Translations under genes and position numbers: made by a program
Notes under the pieces: generated by a model
Databases searched by the model: none
What the model was told of the DNA's origin: nothing
What the model saw: only the letters and a program-made list of their open reading frames with translations
Part shown: positions 58,429 to 64,000 of the stretch, piece after piece
Layout: each line of letters begins with the position of its first letter
Position numbering within the stretch: position 1 is the first letter of the stretch
Source of the DNA: Lumbricus terrestris
Lineage: Eukaryota > Annelida > Clitellata > Crassiclitellata > Lumbricidae
Length of the DNA stretch: 64,000 nucleotides
Assembly: GCA_949752735.1 (NCBI GenBank)
Contig: OX457043.1
Location: 40,549,297-40,613,296 of the forward strand
Reading direction: 5' to 3'

Positions 58429-61400
58429 AAAGAAAATGGATTCACAATGAAACGACAAGATTCAGAGGAATATCTTTGTATCAACAAGAACTTATCATGA
58501 TTAAAATAACACATTACTGTTACAACACAGGTATTAAAAGAAGCTGACTCTAATTTGAGAGGATCATTGAAGTTAAATTTTTTTGCATTTAACGCAAGTT
58601 GCGCTTAATATATATGCACATGTTTTTTTGGGCAAATGGACCCTGACTTTTTTTGTCGATGAAATGCTTCTGTTGATGCAACATATTTTGCCGATGTATT
58701 TTAAAAACAGACATTACATCTATTTACTCTAATTACTTGCATTTCAACTGTAATAAAGCTCCATTTCTTAAAATAATCATTACCTTAGTGCTGTAATGGT
58801 CGTTGATATATATAAAGTTCCTCTTAAATCCATCATTCCTGCTGTGAGCATTCTTTCTCATCTGGTTTTCCCACTCTCATGCATCTGATCTGTCTGAGAA
58901 AATGGATTTTAGAATTAACCAGAATGCTTTTGTCTTGGTTTTCTGTTATTTCGCTGATTTTCAATATCCTGCTGCGTTTCCAGCTGTCTCATGTGCATCT
59001 ACTACTTTGCTAATATCTTTTGGATTTAAATCTGCAGTTATTAGATGCCAAGAAAGACAATTTATCCACCTCTCTAGATGAGCTTCGTGGATGCGGATAA
59101 TGATTGATGTCACTACTTGTTTAATAACTGTGTTTTCTGTGTCAATCATTACATTCTCTAATTTGCATTGTGTTGCCCATTTATCTTGTAATTCATTTGA
59201 GCATGCAGCTGTCGCCATTTGTGTTTGAAGAGTTACAGCCCTAGATGGTTAACTCTTGCTTTACTTGTTGAAAATTGAATTTCTACAAGACCAGTGGTTT
59301 AAATATTTTCAAATTGGAGACTTGCTTGTTGAGTTGGCCGATTGTGTGGTAAGGTGTATGCTGTTGTACAGTAGGCCTGCTTCCACTTTTCTCCCTTAAC
59401 CAAATGTGTTATATGATATTGGTAAATCGTTTTACCATAATTCACTTGGACCTAATTAATGAACTCATTAATCTCATTAGCCTAGTATATAAACATAGAA
59501 TCATTTTTTTCTGTAATTTTATACACGTCCTAAGATAAATCCAATAGACCTGGTCAAAGACATTGTTGGGCATTGCATTCCGTTTAAACAACTGCTTTTT
59601 GTAGACCTACGTACCTGATTGCAGGCCTAGGCCTACCTGACAGCTATGTGTCGATCAGTTTTTGTTACAATTAAACGAATATATTGGGTAATAGTTTAGA
59701 CGTCTAATTAATTCATTATTCGTGTCAAATATATGTGTGTGCACTGTGAGAGGCGCTATAAAAATTTATAGATGCAATACAAGTTATAGGCCTACAACAC
59801 AAACTTTTCTCTTGGGGATTTATTGCACTGGAATCAACTGACCTATATTGGAGAAGCGTTGTGAGCCGCTTAACGGCCATTGGACCTACATTGCACACTG
59901 CAAGGTTACATGCTATCATTATACCATTCCGAACCTTGCCGACCATCATGCATTATTTCATTTTGAGTACATTATTTTATTTCGGGGGGGGGGATGTTCA
60001 AACATCAAAACACCCCTCCCCTAAATACGGCTTTGACGGAAAGTCCTAAAAGTCTTAAACGAAGAATGTCTTTGCACTTTAGCACAGGCTTTGGTCATCT
60101 CTAGAAATGATTACTGCAATTCGGTCCTTAATGCCTCCCTGCATCCGCCCTTCAACCTAAGACGTTAAAGCCTGCTTCAACCTCTTACCACTTCCCCAGC
60201 TTCCTGCAAGGCTTAGGCCTAGAAAAAAACTTTACTCCTCGTGAGCACAACACTTCCATCTTCATAAACTACACTGGCTTAATACACTACAAAAACAATA
60301 TTAGTCCATTCAGTAATCAGGCGGCAAATCCGGCCAAGGGCCCCATTTAGAAATTTGAACATTTTTCACCAGCTATTCTGGTTGGAAAAATTTTGAACTC
60401 CACAATCAAGATCTCATGTTGTCAATACAAAAATAATTTATAACCTGAGGAATAGTTCTGCACAGAAATAAATCATATTTTGACATTTCAAAATAGGTCA
60501 GGTCACTCGTTGTTGAGCCGTATTACATCTATAACATGCATATTATGTGCGTATACAGTTATACACTGTAGGTCGGGTCAATTCTCTAGTGGTATAATAG
60601 CCAAGTTGTTGCAGAATATTAATGTTCTAGGTGGTTGAAACGTTGGATTGTTGGTGTATTAAGAAAATTTGGCTGGCAACTTCGGACAACTTTAAAACTT
60701 GTGTTAGGTGCTTGCAATTCTGGTACTCTCGACCCGCTGCGCATGCGCACACAAATATATCGATTAAGTATTAGCATTATTATAATTCATTCCAAGAGGA
60801 ATTATTATGTTCATCACTGTTGCTTTCTTAATTAAGTTCTAGTTAAGTTATACGTATCTTATGAAATCATTCATGATTATTAATTGGAAAGAGGGGTCAG
60901 GATAGTATAAGCTACTAGCTTTTACTGGCTCCTAATTGCATTTGTACTGTACTTAGTCATTCATGATTGTGTAACCAGAGTTGAAGTGCAATAAACCGAT
61001 TTAAAAAAAAAGTTTATTGTCAGTATGGATCCCGAGTCTTTGACAACTTTGACAATTGATATTTTAAAAATTGTAGTAACATTTTATTCGACTCTTTTGA
61101 CGAACATTTTGTTAATCCTCATGCGAACAAGCGAAAACCAACTTAATTTGAAGAAAGGGGGTCTAAAATAGCTTATATTAATTGTCTGGGTTTTTCTGGG
61201 TTTTTGTTGGAAGGAAATCTGGGTTTATTTCAGAAACCTCAGTGGTGGCAACACTGGATGTAAACATCGACTTATAATGCAATAAACTTTTATGCGGTTT
61301 GTTTTATTTATGTACAACTTATATTAACAATAATATTATTTATGTTTTACCGGAACGTCATATTGATAGTTTTACCTTGATTTGCAAATTTTTAATTATT

Positions 61401-61447
61401 GATTTTTATTGTATAAAAATCATGTATTTTAGCGTCGTACATAATTC
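58429..61447. other. intergenic DNA right of GSTO-C
   Basis: Begins with the GSTO-C 3' UTR (ATTAAA near 58500). No gene was recognised. LINE traces occur at 59740-59790 (GTGAGAGGCGCTATAAAAAT) and 60060-60300 (frame AQALVISRNDYCNSVLNAS, a decayed TSRxDYCNSLL block). A truncated CAGGGGCGGAT-type MITE lies near 60320-60400. Confidence 0.5.
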
Positions 61448-61738
61448 GGTAATTGGGTAGTTTAGCGTCCCAAATTATTTTGACCATTTCTTTGCAATAA
61501 CAACTGAAAGACATATACAATAACACATATTTAATTGAGGAAATCATAAAATGTGTGCTTGAAAACGTCAAGGAAGTCCCAAACGAGGTAACTATTGCGT
61601 AGAAATGGAAGCTGGTTGAGGATTTCTTATGGCTAAAATGATGAAAAGAACGCTTCAAAGATAGAAGCTGGATTAACGAGAAATTCCAAGCCTCAGCAAC
61701 AACCTGAATAATTTGGGACGCTAAACTACCCAATTACC
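61448..61738. mobile_element. MITE with 32-bp TIRs and 8-bp TSD
   Basis: Perfect 32-bp inverted repeats at 61448-61479 and 61707-61738 (starting GGTAATTGGGTAGTTTAGCG), 291 bp in all, flanked by CATAATTC (61440-61447, 61739-61746). The interior holds two satellite-like units (GAAGCTGGTTGAGG, AGAAGCTGGATTAACGAG). Confidence 0.93.
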
Positions 61739-61754
61739 CATAATTCGCCAGTGC

Positions 61755-62050
61755 ATGTGTTTCAGCGTTGGTCGCAAACAAGTCGGATTGATCAGAAGAA
61801 TTTTTGCTAAATAGAAGTCGGATTGATGAAAATAACTTTTCTTAAATAGAAGTGGGATTTATGAAAACTATCTTGCTGAAATCGAAGCTGGATTGATGAA
61901 CAACGATTTTTAATTAAATAGAAGTTGCATTGATGAAAATGATTGCTGCATAAGTGGAAGCGGGATTGATTAAACGAATTCATGCCTAAGCAGAAGCTGG
62001 ATCGATGAGAAGGATTCTTGCCAAAATAGAAGTTGAATTGATTAAGTATA
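61755..62050 (+). repeat. ~36-bp satellite array
   Basis: About eight units of the type AAATAGAAGTYGGATTGATG with spacing ~34-38 bp. Diverged but in constant orientation. It matches arrays elsewhere in the window. Confidence 0.8.
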
Positions 62051-62734
62051 AAATTTAGCAAGGAGCGAATAATTTAAGATGCACGTCTACCCCGGTTGCT
62101 TGACTCTGCCATTCGTACAAGAATGCAGATAATATAAATATACAACATGCTTGTCTGTTACCTACTGTCTCTAATTGCTCTAAAGCCTACTTTTTAACTT
62201 CTGATCATACTGTTTCGCAACCATTAAGGATGGACTTTATGCCTACAACACTTGTTGCTTCTTGTGGTGTTGCTTACTGCACATGTGACCAACTTGACCA
62301 AACAGATTGTTTTCCATCGTGTTTCAAAATTCTGTCTTAGTCATGCCTTTACTTACGCAGCCTGGCCTTGATTCATAGACACCACATTACAGTAATTACA
62401 TAGCCCATCTACAGCTCAGTCATCTCTTGATTTTGTCTTGGTCTAAATTGAATTTTTTTATGAATTTAAACTCTAACTCTTAAGGTTTATAACACCCTTT
62501 TTAAAGGTGTGCACCTTTTTTCTTGCACCCTTTTTAAGGTGTGAAACTTTTTTCGCTAATCATGTTCTGGTAGATAGGAAATTGAAAGATCCCTTGCAGA
62601 TAGTTATGTAAAAAGTACTATATAAAACCTATCACATTATATGACCTTGCATTCTATTGTTGTTAATCGCATGCTACAGTTAGACAGACCACCATTACTT
62701 GTGATAACTTTGTGTGATACCGTACTAGGCTAAG

Positions 62735-63935
62735 ATGGTTCGGTTTCGTCCTGGCAAACTTGCATACTTGTCCGAATCAGACAGTGAAGTGGAAAAAGAG
62801 AAGACCGAACCTACAAAGCAATGTGCTGCTTCATCAAAGCGTGGGTCACCACGTACTCCAGCTATTGCAAACCGCCAGGTATTCTAATATCACCTAATGA
62901 TTTTCTGGTATGTGCCTTGCTTTGAATGTCATCATTGTCCTCGTTAGCACACATATAGTTATATACTGTGAACACAGATTTTATATAATCGTTGTATGAT
63001 CTGAGTGCAGTTTAATATAATACATTATACACACATGAACTGGCCTAGTTAGCTACACCGGTAAGCGACAGCTGCATTCGTCTGTTGGTTGCAACGGACT
63101 GCGGTTCAAGCCCCGGGCTTGGAGTTGACATTCAGAGATTTAGATATCTCGGGCGAGCACGTGTGGGACGCAGGGGCGCAAGCTCCTGCGGAGCGACCTT
63201 GGGCAAGTTGCTTACCCATCATTGTCTGTGGGGAAGGCAACGGGAAACCACCTCACTCATCTCATCCCCAGGGGCGTAAAGCCAAGGAACCTGCCTTCGG
63301 GCAGAGCACCATCATCATCATCATACACATATGTACGTATGCGCATATGCGCATATGATATAGTATAATACGGATACTTAAATACATAGAAATATTTGTT
63401 TAAAAACAAATTAACAGTATGGCATAGTGGGAATTCATGATAACAAAATAAATAAGAGTCGATTTTATAACTGTTTGGCAGCTGTATAATGATATGCGTA
63501 GGTTAGACGGTGCGTTGAGGGACTGGCCTCCCTGTATCAGCAAAAACTCTGTTGTTCTATCTAGGTGTCCAGCGTTGATCCACCCTTAGATTGGCAAAAC
63601 AATCTGTGCTTCTGGTTCCCACTCGCGGACTGCTATCAGACAGTTTTCGTGTAATGTAATGTACATATCATTGGAGTTTATAGGAATACAATGTCAGAAT
63701 ACCTTGTTTATTATTATTGTGGCAGTGCTTGAAACACTTTCCGATTAGTTTCTGTTTCTAAATTTCATTAGATTTCGCAGTCGAGGAGTTCAGAGCGGAT
63801 TCAACGGAAACAGAGTCGGTCTTTTGAGAAGCCGACTCGACAAGAACTTCTGAGTAAAATCGATTCTTTAAAGTCACCATCGAAGATGCTGGATCGTCTG
63901 AAGCCAAGGCGATTAGTAAACGACTTCACAAAGGA
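62735..63935 (+). CDS. 5' exons of an unrecognised gene (partial)
   Basis: Exon 1, 62735-62878 (48 codons, donor GTATTC), reads MVRFRPGKLAYLSESDSEVE and continues with a Lys/Glu/Ser-rich stretch. Exon 2, 63772-63935 (acceptor CATTAG, donor GTGAGC, phase 2), continues in frame with SRSSERIQRKQSRSFEKP, then LLSKIDSLKSPSKMLDRLKP and RRLVNDF. The product is basic, serine-rich and probably disordered, as in some nuclear or cytoskeletal proteins. No family is recognised. If exon 2 is not spliced, a stop follows at once (TGA at 63937). Intron 1 holds a SINE. The rest lies beyond the window. Confidence 0.5.
63035..63335 (+). mobile_element. tRNA-derived SINE with (ATC)n tail
   Basis: Head CCTAGTTAGCTACACCGG and box B GCGGTTCAAGCCCCGGG at 63106-63122, body as at 24195-24475 in the other orientation, and a short (ATC)n tail at ~63310. 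Confidence 0.8.
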
Positions 63936-64000
63936 GTGAGCTTTAATTTTATAAATGAAATTTATAGCCTACCAATTGTAATGGTTCCTTGATTATAACT

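Noticed and set aside
63040..63125. tRNA gene
   Set aside because: Box A and B are present but no stable cloverleaf or terminator follows. A ~200-bp body and (ATC)n tail shared with 24195-24475 show a SINE.

Overview
This looks like nuclear DNA of a marine invertebrate, most likely a deuterostome and perhaps an echinoderm. The protein-coding exons are short, split by introns with normal splice sites, and scattered through a dense field of transposon debris and microsatellites. There is no bacterial-style gene packing. The placement rests on vertebrate-like omega-GST and NAT16-like genes and on foldback elements built of 15-bp tandem repeats, which recall the TU elements described in sea urchins. 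No database search was possible.

Left part (about 2.8-24.8 kb, minus strand): three tandem three-exon genes encode GNAT proteins resembling NAT16 / histidine N-acetyltransferase (spans 19772-24836, 12716-16080, 4002-8511). A fourth, truncated last exon lies at 2853-3285. That fragment came from a segmental duplication: 774-3285 is a diverged copy of 16758-20197. Each copy carries private transposon insertions whose empty site is preserved in the other.

Middle and right part (about 25.7-58.5 kb, plus strand): three tandem omega-class glutathione S-transferase genes (GSTO-A 26547-31199, GSTO-B 39497-46142, GSTO-C 51805-58428). Each has five coding exons with identical intron phases (1,2,0,1), giving proteins of 240, 240 and 237 residues. 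GSTO-A and GSTO-B keep matching TATA promoters and a 5' non-coding exon. The GNAT and GSTO clusters are head to head, about 1 kb apart. Both families work in small-molecule conjugation or redox chemistry, but any functional link is inference.

Mobile DNA fills the rest: more than fifteen hAT-like non-autonomous elements, most with exact 8-bp target-site duplications; Tc1/mariner-type elements with TA duplications; three foldback elements, one with a telomere-like core; CR1/L2-type LINE remnants, one with a recognisable reverse transcriptase; tRNA-derived SINEs, some sharing the LINE 3' tail; and dispersed ~35-bp satellite arrays. The first two exons of an unrecognised gene begin at 62735 and run off the right edge.
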